This document shows, piece by piece, positions 15,170 through 24,811 of a DNA stretch of 64,000 nt. The notes under the pieces are model-generated. The model saw only the letters and a program-made list of their open reading frames with translations, made no database searches and was not told the DNA's origin. This stretch comes from an uncultured Alphaproteobacteria bacterium (GTDB lineage Bacteria; Pseudomonadota; Alphaproteobacteria; Micavibrionales; Micavibrionaceae), in contig CALDTV010000011.1 in assembly GCA_937923625.1 (NCBI GenBank), positions 1 through 64,000 on the forward strand, in the 5' to 3' direction. The position numbers were made by a program, and so were the translations under genes. Position 1 is the stretch's first letter, and every line of letters begins with the position of its first letter.

Positions 15170-16845
15170 ACAAAATATTCCTCCTGTTTTTATGCTTTTT
15201 TCTTTATGCGACACCCGCAAAATCGGCAAAAACTATGGATTTATCTGCTTGGAATAGCCTTCCCGTTCTTCATGAGGGACGCATGAAGCCGTTAGATAGT
15301 TTTGCGCGCCTCTACTTAAAAACATTTTTGGACAAAAATAAGATTGATAATTTAAATGCCCAAGAATGGCTTGCGGAAACAATTTTCACACCAGATATCG
15401 CGGTAAATCGAGCGGTACATTTTTCGCGTTATAAAAATTTAAAAGGTGCGTATTATAACTATCAAGAGCTTGGGGGAATTATTTTTGAAGAGCAAGAAGC
15501 GATCAAAAAACTTATCAAAATACCGATAAATCAACAAACTGCTGAACAACAAGAATTGGTAAGATTACATGAGAATTTTATTTTACACTCCCAGCTTTTA
15601 CGCTCAATGACCGCACTTTTACCTTTAGATTTAAAAGGTGACGGTACGATAAAAAATTACCTATATTATTTGGCAAAAGACAACATAGACGCCATTCAAG
15701 AAAAATTATCAATCATCGAAAAAGGGGGTGCGAACAATGTTCTACTTAGAATTATTCCCACAGCGGAAGGCGCGCCGCCAGAAAATTGGCGCTCCCCGTG
15801 GGAGGCCATCACCGATCAGGCAAACACCCCTTATGTTCAGGCATTAGAACAAATTGCGACCGCTTATGTAGCAGGAAACCAAGAAATTTTTAACCAAAAA
15901 ATAGCCGTGCTTCAAACCCTGTATCACAATCCGAAACTTAAAGTTGAAATCATCTACAACAAACTTTCTTTAATCTTTGTGAGTAGTGTATTTTTTATCC
16001 TTACGCTTTGTTTTGCAAGCTTTAGCAACTTTTTAAAAAATAAAAATAAGAAAGAAATATGGTATAAATTATCGTTTATATTTTTGGGCGCAGGTCTTAT
16101 TTCACTCACCCTTTATATTTGCTTTCGCGTATATCTTTTAGACCGCCCCCCCGTTGGCACATTGTATGAATCAATTATTTTCGTTGCGCTTGTTTGTGTT
16201 GCCGGCTTTTGGTTCATGGCCTTGCGCCAAAAAGAAGATACCAGCTTGCTACTGGGAGGGATTTCAGGGCTATTGCTTTTGGTGACGGCGCAGGCTTTCG
16301 TGGGCGCAGATACAATGAGCACGCTCGTCGCCGTTTTAAATACAAATTTTTGGCTCACAACGCATGTGCTCTGTATTTCGATTGGCTATGGCCTGTGCCT
16401 CATTACATCTTTGATGGCGCATTATGCTCTTATCGTTCGTAAAACCTATGACATGATCCGCCCGATTAAAACAATGGCCATCCTCTCCTTACTTTTCACA
16501 ACTATTGGCACTATTTTAGGCGGTCTGTGGGCAGATCAGTCATGGGGACGCTTTTGGGGATGGGACCCCAAAGAAAATGGTGCCCTGTTGATTGTACTAT
16601 GGCTTATTTGGCTTCTTCACAGCCATATTAGTAAACATTTGGATCGTACCACCTTTGTCATTGGCGCCGCATTTTTATCAATCATTGTCATTTTAGCATG
16701 GTTCGGTGTTAATTTGCTGAATGTAGGGCTTCACTCTTATGGGTTTATCAGCGGTGTGGCATGGGGAATTGCCATATTCTGTATTGCCGAAACAATATTG
16801 ATCGCCCTGCTTAGCTGGCGTTATTATCGCAAAGGGGCAGCATGA
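15166..16845 (+). CDS. ccsA: CcsA/ResC-like cytochrome c biogenesis protein with long N-terminal periplasmic domain
   Basis: CcsA is the haem-handling half of the System II cytochrome c synthetase. The 559-residue product has a signal-like N-terminus (ending near TPAKSA), a periplasmic domain to about residue 265, then multiple membrane spans. The tryptophan-rich haem motif WADQSWGRFWGWDPKE lies near 453-468, followed by WLIWLLHSH, and a further candidate histidine is in FWLTTHVLC. A large N-terminal extension before the CcsA domain is also seen in other System II proteins of Bacteroidetes and some proteobacteria. It overlaps resB and the tlpA-like gene by ATGA, so the three are translationally coupled. 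Confidence 0.88.
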   Translation: MNKIFLLFLCFFLYATPAKSAKTMDLSAWNSLPVLHEGRMKPLDSFARLYLKTFLDKNKIDNLNAQEWLAETIFTPDIAVNRAVHFSRYKNLKGAYYNYQELGGIIFEEQEAIKKLIKIPINQQTAEQQELVRLHENFILHSQLLRSMTALLPLDLKGDGTIKNYLYYLAKDNIDAIQEKLSIIEKGGANNVLLRIIPTAEGAPPENWRSPWEAITDQANTPYVQALEQIATAYVAGNQEIFNQKIAVLQTLYHNPKLKVEIIYNKLSLIFVSSVFFILTLCFASFSNFLKNKNKKEIWYKLSFIFLGAGLISLTLYICFRVYLLDRPPVGTLYESIIFVALVCVAGFWFMALRQKEDTSLLLGGISGLLLLVTAQAFVGADTMSTLVAVLNTNFWLTTHVLCISIGYGLCLITSLMAHYALIVRKTYDMIRPIKTMAILSLLFTTIGTILGGLWADQSWGRFWGWDPKENGALLIVLWLIWLLHSHISKHLDRTTFVIGAAFLSIIVILAWFGVNLLNVGLHSYGFISGVAWGIAIFCIAETILIALLSWRYYRKGAA

Positions 16846-17384
16846 GAATAAATATTATCATTTTATGCGCTCTAATGGTCATAACAGGTTTGTGGACTTA
16901 TCTGGCAAATAGAACGAGCGCCCCTAACAACATTGTATCCCCAAAGTTTATTTCTGATTTTGATTACACCACATTAGACGGTCAAAAAGGAAAACTTCAC
17001 AATCATAAAGGCAGCGTTATTCTTCTTCATTTTTGGGCCACATGGTGCGCGCCATGCTTGGTTGAGCTACCAACCCTTATTGATTTGGCCAAATCACAGG
17101 ATAACCTCATTATTCTTGGAATTGCGGTGAATGATAAGACAGAGAACATTAATAGATTTTTAAAAAAAATTGATCGTAAAATACCACCAAATTTCATTGT
17201 TGCCCTTGATACAGAAAAAGATATTTCCGCAAAAATATTTGAAACAAAAAAATTACCAGAGAGCTTTCTAATCAATACTGACCTTACACTTGAACGTAAA
17301 ATAATTGGCGCGCAGGATGATTGGAATAGTGATGAATGGCGGCAAGAAATTGATCGCTTATCTCATAAACACGAAGATAAATAA
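16842..17384 (+). CDS. TlpA/ResA-like membrane-anchored thiol-disulfide oxidoreductase
   Basis: The protein should keep apocytochrome c haem-binding cysteines reduced on the periplasmic side. It is 180 residues with one N-terminal hydrophobic anchor (residues 3-20) and a thioredoxin fold carrying FWATWCAPCLVELP at about 65-78, and the cis-proline stretch KLPESFLINTD near 142. It is the third gene of the System II operon, joined by an ATGA overlap. ResA, TlpA and CcmG/DsbE share this architecture; context favours a ResA role. No terminator is obvious after it. Confidence 0.88.
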   Translation: MRINIIILCALMVITGLWTYLANRTSAPNNIVSPKFISDFDYTTLDGQKGKLHNHKGSVILLHFWATWCAPCLVELPTLIDLAKSQDNLIILGIAVNDKTENINRFLKKIDRKIPPNFIVALDTEKDISAKIFETKKLPESFLINTDLTLERKIIGAQDDWNSDEWRQEIDRLSHKHEDK

Positions 17385-17503
17385 CGACGCTGTTACACCG
17401 AATAAGTGCATAACCCTGTGGATAAAATAAAAACAAGCTGTTGAAAACTCTTACTCTTTTCATACGACGTGTAGACGCCATACTAATAAAGTCTTAATTT
17501 TTT

Positions 17504-17521
17504 AAATAGATATATCTATTT
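17504..17521. repeat. 18-bp perfect palindrome upstream of the AMIN lipoprotein gene
   Basis: AAATAGATATATCTATTT at 17504-17521 is fully self-complementary, with T-rich and A-rich flanks that extend the symmetry to about 17498-17527. It ends 13 bases before the first ATG of the next gene, in the position of an operator or a hairpin that could cover the ribosome binding site. I do not recognise the binding family. Confidence 0.5.
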
Positions 17522-17533
17522 TTAAAAAAGTTC

Positions 17534-18793
17534 ATGATGCCATTATCCGCGCTTAGGCTCAAAATCAGCCCAAAACTGTCTCAGCATTGCTTTATTGCAA
17601 TGGTGTTGCTTTGCGCTTTTACGCTTATAAGTGGCTGTGACACACGTTTTGTGCCTGTCTTTGGTGCGGGTGATGACATCAAATCTGTCAAAGACCTCAA
17701 ACCCCCAAAATCACACATGGAAGGTAAAATCCTCTTAGAGGATAAGAAATCAGCTGCCGCAAAGAAGGCTATGGAAGCCGAATTGATGCTACCAAAAGAT
17801 TTACAAAAAGTGCCTGTCATTGATCTCCCTGTTGAAAGCGCTCCGACTACGGACGGTATTTTAGACAATCAGCCGATGGTTATGGCAGATAAGCCTCCGA
17901 CTGTTCAAAATCCAATAGCTGATGTTATGGTTGCGCAACCTAAGACTATCCAGCCCAAAAATATTAATCGCACCGTGATAGCGCAACAAGCGCCAACAAA
18001 TATACAACCGCAAATCTTAAAAACTCCAGAAGTGCAAGCACCAGCAGTTATTCAACAGCAGGTCATACAACCCAAAGACGTCCTGCTACCTTTGCCGACA
18101 GATTACAACCCAAAGAATATTTTTGCCCAAAGCTTGAGATCAGACAAAGAGCGCCTCGATCGCCTAGAGCGTTCCATGCAAGATCTGCGCAATGAATTCG
18201 ATAGTGTACGACCATCCATACGCCGCCTGATGGGCGTTGAAAACGATATCCAGCGGTTGGTGAATGAATTAAGAAGCCTCACAAAAGATCCTGCGTTTAA
18301 GCAAACTCGCCGAGAGCCGACACCGATACCAGCCCCAATAATGGTGACGCCGCAAATTGTCACAAAAACGCAGACACCAGCCGTTTCACAAACAACAATG
18401 CCAAAAGCTATCACGTCACCAAAAACTAATTTCCAGAGCAAAAATCCTCCTCCCATGACAAGTGGTAAACCCACAGTTTACGATGTAAGGATCGGTGAAC
18501 ACCCAGGTAAGACACGTATTGTTTTAGACACAAATGCGAAAGCAGACTTTAACGTGGATATCGATAATAATGAAAATATTATGGTTGTTGATATACCAAG
18601 CGCCAATTGGACTGCGCCAGTAACAAGAAATTTTGCCAAAGCACCATATATATCCTCTTATAAAGCCGAGCCAAATGGAGATGGTTATCTTTTAGTTTTC
18701 CAACTAAAACGCGATGTCTCACTTGCTTCAAAAACTGACATTGGCGGCACTAATGGTGGAAGACGCATTGTCTTAGATATTACAGCGCAATAA
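17534..18793 (+). CDS. Lipoprotein with C-terminal AMIN-like domain
   Basis: The 419-residue protein has a lipoprotein signal with lipobox LISGC at about residues 31-35, so it should be tethered to a membrane facing the periplasm. A long, low-complexity proline/glutamine/valine-rich linker follows (roughly 60-190), then a predicted coiled coil (SLRSDKERLDRLERSMQDLR and on, about 197-255), a second Pro/Thr-rich linker, and a C-terminal beta-rich domain (VRIGEHPGKTRIVLDTNAKA from about 320, IMVVDIPSANW) that resembles AMIN domains, which bind peptidoglycan in AmiC and secretins. No catalytic domain is attached. The exact function is unknown; a role in envelope anchoring or polar localisation is inferred. 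Confidence 0.7.
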   Translation: MMPLSALRLKISPKLSQHCFIAMVLLCAFTLISGCDTRFVPVFGAGDDIKSVKDLKPPKSHMEGKILLEDKKSAAAKKAMEAELMLPKDLQKVPVIDLPVESAPTTDGILDNQPMVMADKPPTVQNPIADVMVAQPKTIQPKNINRTVIAQQAPTNIQPQILKTPEVQAPAVIQQQVIQPKDVLLPLPTDYNPKNIFAQSLRSDKERLDRLERSMQDLRNEFDSVRPSIRRLMGVENDIQRLVNELRSLTKDPAFKQTRREPTPIPAPIMVTPQIVTKTQTPAVSQTTMPKAITSPKTNFQSKNPPPMTSGKPTVYDVRIGEHPGKTRIVLDTNAKADFNVDIDNNENIMVVDIPSANWTAPVTRNFAKAPYISSYKAEPNGDGYLLVFQLKRDVSLASKTDIGGTNGGRRIVLDITAQ

Positions 18794-18989
18794 AATTATT
18801 AACGAAGCACCACCAAAGCAGATATATATCCCCTTTCCTTAAGCCCGTTCTATCATGGAGTCACAAACTTAAATAATTTTTGATATCCCCTTGGTTTAAA
18901 GCGAAATGATGTGGCTGCCCTCTTGCCCGTGCAACATATTAAGTTTAAAGTGGCGGCAATAAATACAACCACATTAAGCAGTGAATTCC

Positions 18990-21900
18990 ATGCCCAAAAA
19001 ACTTATAAAGCAAGCTCAAGAACGCCAGCCCACAAAAGCAAATACAAAATCTAAGAATAGTAAAATTAACTATAAAGAATTTGTGCAAACCTTCTTTGTC
19101 AATGTCCCCAAAGAGGATGTGCGGATGATGGCGCCAGAGAACATTGCACATACGGCCAACACACATATAGAGCTGAGCCAAAGCCGTAAAGTGGGGCATA
19201 AACCTGCTATTCGCATTAGCGCCCCCAATGTAAAAAAAGATGGCTGGGATGCAGGGCGCACGATCATTGATATCGTTAATGACGATATGGCTTTTCTTGT
19301 TGACTCGGTTGTTGCGGAAATTATTCGCCACAACTATCAAATCTCTGTTTTCGTGCATCCTATTTTACACGCAGAACGTAACAAAAAAGGCGAAATACAA
19401 AATATTTATGCCGCGCCCAAAAGCGAGACAACTTTTTCTCAATCACATATTCATATCGAACTTACACGTATTATCAGTAAAGAAGAATGCAAAGAATTAG
19501 CCGCAAATTTGCAGAGAGTTTTGCTTGATGTGAAGATGTCTAATCGTGATTGGCCAAAAATGCTGGCAAAAATTGACGTTGCGAAAAAAGCCCTTGAAAG
19601 CGCCGCTAAACATTCTTCAGCAACACAGATCGCAGAACATAAAGAATTTATCAATTACATTGAGAATAATAATTTTACGTTCCTTGGCTATCGTGAATAT
19701 ATTTTCACTTATAAGAATGGACAGATAAAAAGTAACATCGTCAAAAACTCTAGCCTTGGTCTTTTATCTGACGAAATACAGCCCGTCTATTATAACGAAG
19801 CACAAACAAGCTTAACCGAAGCGCAACAAAAATTGCGCGTTGATCAAAAACCTTTAACAATCGCAAAAGTGAATAAGCGTTCAACAGTTCATCGCCGCGT
19901 GCCTTTAGATGCGATCACCATTAAAAAATATGATGCCAAAGGAAAAATTATTGGAGAAATTTTATTCATTGGTCTTTTCACATCGGTAACATATTCCCGC
20001 AGTGTTTCTGACATTCCATTTTTACGCACAAAAGTTGCTGCGGTTATTAAAAAATCTGGCTTTGCGAAGGCCAGTCATAATTATAAATCTTTAGGCCATA
20101 TCTTAGAAAAATATCCGCGTGATGAAATTCTTCAAATGCCAGAGAATCTTTTATATAAACACGCCATTAGCATCTTGCGTTTGCATGAACGCCCGCACAT
20201 TGCACTCTATACTAGGATTGATCCTTTTGGGCGTTATATTTCTTGTCTTGTTTACATTCCACGGGAAAAATATGACACCAAATTACGATTAAAACTGCAA
20301 ACAATATTAGAAGATGAATTAGGCGGAAAATGTAAGAATTTTAAAGTTTCACAAGATGACTCCCCGCTTTCGCGTGTCTTATTCCAAATTGATACAAATA
20401 ATTTGGATCACGCGCCAAAATTCGACAATGATAAGTTAGAAGATATTCTTATTGAAGCCGGTCAAAACTGGTCAGATCGTCTAAAAATTCAAATTGAAGA
20501 TGATGTTCCTAATGACGAAGAAGCCGCGGAGATGATTAAAAACTTCGGCAATGCCTTTCCAACATCTTATCACGAAACTTATGCGACAAAACAAGCAGTT
20601 TTGGATATTGAAAAAATCACAACAATTATTGATGGAAACCAAATTAATCTAGAGCTTTATGAACAGAGCGTCATCAACAAGACGGGTGAAGAAGAAAAAG
20701 AATTTCGTTTAAAATTATACCACGCCAAAACGCCTTTGGTTTTATCCGATGTCCTACCCATCATGGAAAATATGGGCTTGCGTGTTATTACAGAATTACC
20801 ATTTAAAATTAAGCCCGCACAATATGATGGAAAAGTGTGGATTCATGACTTTGAAATTGAACCCAGAAGCGCGGTTAATTTTACTGACATCACAGAATCC
20901 AAAGAATCCTTTGAAGATGTTTTCAAAAAGACTTGGAACAAAGAAATGGAAAGCGACAGCCTGAATATGCTCGCGTTCTATGCACAAATGCCGTGGCATG
21001 ATATTGCTATCTTGCGCGCTTACACCCACTATCTGCGCCAGACAGGCGTTGCCTATAGTTTGCCTTACATGGAAAGTGCGATCACCACCTATCCGACCAT
21101 TGCGGCAAAAATTGTGACGTTGTTTAAGGATATGTTTAACCCCAAAGGCAAAAAATTATCGGCAGGCGATATCAAAGCGCAAGTTAAATCTATTCATAAA
21201 AAGTTAGATAAAGTTGAAGCCTTAGACCATGACCGTATTCTTCGCAGCCTCACTAATCTTGTGTGCGCAACATTACGTACGAACTTTTTCCAAACAAATG
21301 AGCAAGGCGATCATAAGAGTTATTTATCGTTCAAACTCGATAGTTCACTGATCCCTGAATTGCCAGAGCCAAAACCTTATCGTGAGATTTTTGTTTATGC
21401 CGCCCGTGTTGAAGGGGTGCATTTACGCGGTGATAAAATTGCCCGTGGTGGACTGCGTTGGTCTGATCGCCACGAAGATTTTCGTACCGAAGTCTTGGGC
21501 TTAATGAAAGCACAGCAAGTGAAGAACGCCGTTATCGTACCGATGGGGGCAAAAGGTGGGTTTGTCATGAAAAATTCACCAAACGAAGGCGGTCGACCTG
21601 CCTTTATGGCTGAGGGCATTGAGTGTTATAAAACATTTATACGCGGCCTATTGGATATCACCGATAACCGCAAAGGCAGCAAAATCATCATACCGCAAAA
21701 TATTGTTCGTTATGATGAAGATGATCCCTATTTGGTTGTTGCGGCCGATAAAGGAACAGCCAGTTTCTCCGATATCGCCAATGGTATTTCTGCGGAATAT
21801 GATTTTTGGATGGCGGATGCGTTTGCGTCTGGTGGTTCCGCAGGATATGACCATAAAAAAATGGGTATTACCGCACGTGGAACATGGGAATCCGTCAAAC

Positions 21901-23855
21901 GTCACTTCCGTGAATTAAATCATGACACACAAACCCAAGATTTTGATGTTGTCGGTGTGGGTGACATGGGCGGCGATGTTTTTGGTAACGGCATGTTGTT
22001 GTCAAAACATATTCGTTTGATTGGGGCGTTTAATCACCTCCATATCTTCTGTGATCCCGATCCAGATACCGCCAAATCATTTAAAGAGCGTCAGCGCCTG
22101 TTTGATAATGTTAAAGGCTGGGATGCATATAATGAAAAATTACTTTCTAAAGGTGGGCGCATTTTCTCACGCAGTGAAAAACGCCTAAAACTCACGCCAG
22201 AAATTCGTAAACGTTTTGATATTGCAGAAGATTCTGCTTCACCGAATGAGCTAATCCGCGCCATGCTAAAAGCACGTACAGACCTTTTATGGTTTGGCGG
22301 CATTGGTACATACATTAAAGCTACAGAAGAAAGCCACGCAGAAGTTGGTGATAAGGGGAATGATCACTTACGCATCAACGCCCCAGAGCTTCGCTGTAAA
22401 GTTATTGGAGAGGGCGCAAATTTGGCAATAACCCAAGCTGCGCGTATTGAATACGCCCAGAATGGCGGGCATTTAAATGCTGATTATATTGATAATGCTG
22501 GCGGCGTTGCCTCAAGCGATGATGAAGTCAATATTAAGATTTTACTTGTCGATGTTATGCGTAAAGCAAAATACAACATGGACATTAAAAAGCGCAACAA
22601 GCTTTTAGGATCAATGACAGATGATGTCGCCACCCATGTATTACGTGGCAATTACCAGCAAGCGCAAGGCATTAGCGTAATGGAATTACAAGCACCAGAA
22701 CAGCTTCAAAACCATGATCGTTTAATGCGTTATTTAAAACAAACGGTCAATTTAAGCCGCACATTAGAAGTCCTTCCGAATAAAGAAGAAATTGATGCGC
22801 GCAAGCGCATCGGTCAAGGCCTGACCCGACCAGAATTAAGCGTCTTACAATCCTATGCAAAAATCGCCTACACAGCAGATTTATTAGATGGTGAAATCCC
22901 TGATAGTAAAGCAATGGAGGAGCGTTTATACCGTTACTTCCCAGCTGTTTTGGGCAAAAAATATCCAAAAGAAATGCTGGATCATCGCCTGAAACGTGAA
23001 ATCATTGCGACCACTTTAGCCAATGGTATTGTTAACCGCATGGGCCCCGATTTTATTCGTGACCGTATGGATAAATGCGGCGTAAGTTGTGAAGAAGTTG
23101 CCAAAGCCTACATTATTGTCCGTGAAGGATTTGGCTTGCGCGATATTTGGGAAAAGATTGAAATGCTAGATGGCAAAGTTCCTGCTGCGGTACAATTAAA
23201 CGCCCTGCGTGAAACCGCCCGGATGATTGAACGGGCTGTGACGTGGTTCTTGACCCGATTTGGTCGTAAACTTGATATTAATCGCGACATCGCTTTGTTT
23301 GAAGATGGCATTAAGGCTGTGACCAAAAATTTAGATCACGTTGTCTCCCCTAATCTGCTCGAAAAAATTAAACAAATTACCAATAGCGGTGTACAAAATG
23401 GCCTGCCGAAAAAGCTGGCGCATGATATTTCCCTTATGCCCATTCTTGGGTCGGCTTGTGATATTATTCGTATTTCAATGGACGAAAAATTTGATATTGC
23501 AACAACGGCAAAAATTTATTTCCAATTGGGCGATCATTTCCATCTTGATTGGATGCGCCAAAAAGCCCGCCACCTTCCCACCGAAGGCCGTTGGTCAGCG
23601 CAGGCTTTGGAAGGGTTGATTGATCAGCTTTATACCTGTCAGGCGGGATTAACGGTACAAATATTAAAAGATATTGGCAAAAATTTACCCGCCAAAGGAT
23701 CAAAAATAACAATTGTTGATCAATGGATTAACAATCGTGGTGCGCAGGCAAAATTGATGGAGCCACTTTTTGATGAACTTCGCCGTAGCGCCAATCTTGA
23801 TATATCCATCCTAACAATCGCCGAACAGCGTCTTAGAAACCTATATGGGGGATAG
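18990..23855 (+). CDS. gdhB: NAD-specific glutamate dehydrogenase, large (180 kDa) type
   Basis: This enzyme oxidatively deaminates glutamate to 2-oxoglutarate with NAD. The 1621-residue length from the ATG at 18990 matches the GDH-180 class. The N-terminal 700 residues hold ACT-like regulatory segments (IVNDDMAFLVDSVVAEIIRH, FTFLGYREY). The catalytic core starts near 813 with IARGGLRWSDRHEDFRTEV, then the substrate lysine in GAKGGFV near 853, and a Rossmann region with VGVGDMGGDVFGNGM near 990. A GTG at 18981 is an alternative start. The end overlaps convergent ubiA by 23 bases. With PutA elsewhere in the window it completes proline-to-2-oxoglutarate catabolism. Confidence 0.95.
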   Translation: MPKKLIKQAQERQPTKANTKSKNSKINYKEFVQTFFVNVPKEDVRMMAPENIAHTANTHIELSQSRKVGHKPAIRISAPNVKKDGWDAGRTIIDIVNDDMAFLVDSVVAEIIRHNYQISVFVHPILHAERNKKGEIQNIYAAPKSETTFSQSHIHIELTRIISKEECKELAANLQRVLLDVKMSNRDWPKMLAKIDVAKKALESAAKHSSATQIAEHKEFINYIENNNFTFLGYREYIFTYKNGQIKSNIVKNSSLGLLSDEIQPVYYNEAQTSLTEAQQKLRVDQKPLTIAKVNKRSTVHRRVPLDAITIKKYDAKGKIIGEILFIGLFTSVTYSRSVSDIPFLRTKVAAVIKKSGFAKASHNYKSLGHILEKYPRDEILQMPENLLYKHAISILRLHERPHIALYTRIDPFGRYISCLVYIPREKYDTKLRLKLQTILEDELGGKCKNFKVSQDDSPLSRVLFQIDTNNLDHAPKFDNDKLEDILIEAGQNWSDRLKIQIEDDVPNDEEAAEMIKNFGNAFPTSYHETYATKQAVLDIEKITTIIDGNQINLELYEQSVINKTGEEEKEFRLKLYHAKTPLVLSDVLPIMENMGLRVITELPFKIKPAQYDGKVWIHDFEIEPRSAVNFTDITESKESFEDVFKKTWNKEMESDSLNMLAFYAQMPWHDIAILRAYTHYLRQTGVAYSLPYMESAITTYPTIAAKIVTLFKDMFNPKGKKLSAGDIKAQVKSIHKKLDKVEALDHDRILRSLTNLVCATLRTNFFQTNEQGDHKSYLSFKLDSSLIPELPEPKPYREIFVYAARVEGVHLRGDKIARGGLRWSDRHEDFRTEVLGLMKAQQVKNAVIVPMGAKGGFVMKNSPNEGGRPAFMAEGIECYKTFIRGLLDITDNRKGSKIIIPQNIVRYDEDDPYLVVAADKGTASFSDIANGISAEYDFWMADAFASGGSAGYDHKKMGITARGTWESVKRHFRELNHDTQTQDFDVVGVGDMGGDVFGNGMLLSKHIRLIGAFNHLHIFCDPDPDTAKSFKERQRLFDNVKGWDAYNEKLLSKGGRIFSRSEKRLKLTPEIRKRFDIAEDSASPNELIRAMLKARTDLLWFGGIGTYIKATEESHAEVGDKGNDHLRINAPELRCKVIGEGANLAITQAARIEYAQNGGHLNADYIDNAGGVASSDDEVNIKILLVDVMRKAKYNMDIKKRNKLLGSMTDDVATHVLRGNYQQAQGISVMELQAPEQLQNHDRLMRYLKQTVNLSRTLEVLPNKEEIDARKRIGQGLTRPELSVLQSYAKIAYTADLLDGEIPDSKAMEERLYRYFPAVLGKKYPKEMLDHRLKREIIATTLANGIVNRMGPDFIRDRMDKCGVSCEEVAKAYIIVREGFGLRDIWEKIEMLDGKVPAAVQLNALRETARMIERAVTWFLTRFGRKLDINRDIALFEDGIKAVTKNLDHVVSPNLLEKIKQITNSGVQNGLPKKLAHDISLMPILGSACDIIRISMDEKFDIATTAKIYFQLGDHFHLDWMRQKARHLPTEGRWSAQALEGLIDQLYTCQAGLTVQILKDIGKNLPAKGSKITIVDQWINNRGAQAKLMEPLFDELRRSANLDISILTIAEQRLRNLYGG

Positions 23856-24795
23856 TAAAGCCTGTTATTTTTTCGATGGTGGGTGATATATTTATAAACG
23901 CCAAGCCAACTAAAACCATTAAGCCAAAATTATGATTTGATTTGAAAATAAATAACGAATTAGCAGGATCATCAGGCTCCCAATCATTGATTTGGCGGAC
24001 AAGATGAAAAGATGATAAGGCAAGCAACGTAAGGCCAATGACGCCCGCACCAGCGAGGTAAGCCGCAAACGCAATCAAAAGCAAAGCGAGCGCGTAAAAA
24101 ATACTCACCCAAAATTTACTACGGCGGCCGAATAATAAAGCCGTTGATTTAATCCCAACCATCTCATCATCAACCTTATCCTGATGGGCGTAAATTGTAT
24201 CGTATCCCAACGTCCAGAAAAATCCCGCGAGGTATAAAATAAATGGCTCGAAACTATTAAGATGGTGCGTCGCGGCACTAAAGCCCATCAGCGCACCAAA
24301 ATTAAAAGTAAGCCCCAAGAACGCTTGCGGCCACCATGTGATGCGCTTCATCAGAGGGTAAAAAGCAACAAAAACCAACGCTAAAAACCCCAGCCCGACC
24401 GTTAGATAAGACATTTGAAGGGCAATCATAAAGGCGGTGAAAATTAAAAAGAATAGTAAGATGCAAGCCGCAACAATAGAGACCTCACCACTCGCCAATG
24501 GTCGGTTTTTTGTGCGCTCAACCTGTTTATCCAAATCACGATCCCACAAATCATTAATGATGCAACCCGCCCCGCGCATGATAACGGCACCGAAAAAAAA
24601 TAAAATTATCAGAAAAACATCATATCCCACCATGCCCGTGGCACCATTAGCGCCTGTGACAATGCCCCACAAACAAGGCAATAATAAAAGCCACCAACCG
24701 ATGGGACGATCCAGCCGCATAAGGATGGCAAAAGGTTGCCAAGCTTCAGGGAGTTTAGAAATCCAACCTTGTGTCTTGATGTCTGTATGGCTCAT
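23833..24795 (-). CDS. ubiA: 4-hydroxybenzoate polyprenyltransferase
   Basis: UbiA prenylates 4-hydroxybenzoate in ubiquinone synthesis at the inner membrane. The two aspartate-rich motifs are present: NDLWDRDLDKQVERTKNRPL near residue 80 and YDTIYAHQDKVDD near 203, with LMRLDRPIGWWLLLLPCLWG at the start of helix 1. I place the start at 24795 (MSHTDIKTQ, 320 residues) because earlier in-frame codons would overlap rsmE. It diverges from rsmE over only 16 bases. Its 3' end overlaps the end of the GDH gene by 23 bases, so opposing transcripts must interfere or read through. Confidence 0.96.
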   Translation of the reverse strand: MSHTDIKTQGWISKLPEAWQPFAILMRLDRPIGWWLLLLPCLWGIVTGANGATGMVGYDVFLIILFFFGAVIMRGAGCIINDLWDRDLDKQVERTKNRPLASGEVSIVAACILLFFLIFTAFMIALQMSYLTVGLGFLALVFVAFYPLMKRITWWPQAFLGLTFNFGALMGFSAATHHLNSFEPFILYLAGFFWTLGYDTIYAHQDKVDDEMVGIKSTALLFGRRSKFWVSIFYALALLLIAFAAYLAGAGVIGLTLLALSSFHLVRQINDWEPDDPANSLFIFKSNHNFGLMVLVGLAFINISPTIEKITGFTIPHIGF

Positions 24796-24811
24796 ATGCT
24801 TTGCTGATCTC

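Noticed and set aside
18794-18989. tRNA or small RNA between the lipoprotein and GDH genes
   Set aside because: No cloverleaf arms, T-loop sequence or terminator could be found in this gap.
24437-24811. Long N-terminal extension of RsmE
   Set aside because: This part is antisense to ubiA, is Lys/Pro-rich without family match, and the RsmE domain starts at the ATG at 24812.
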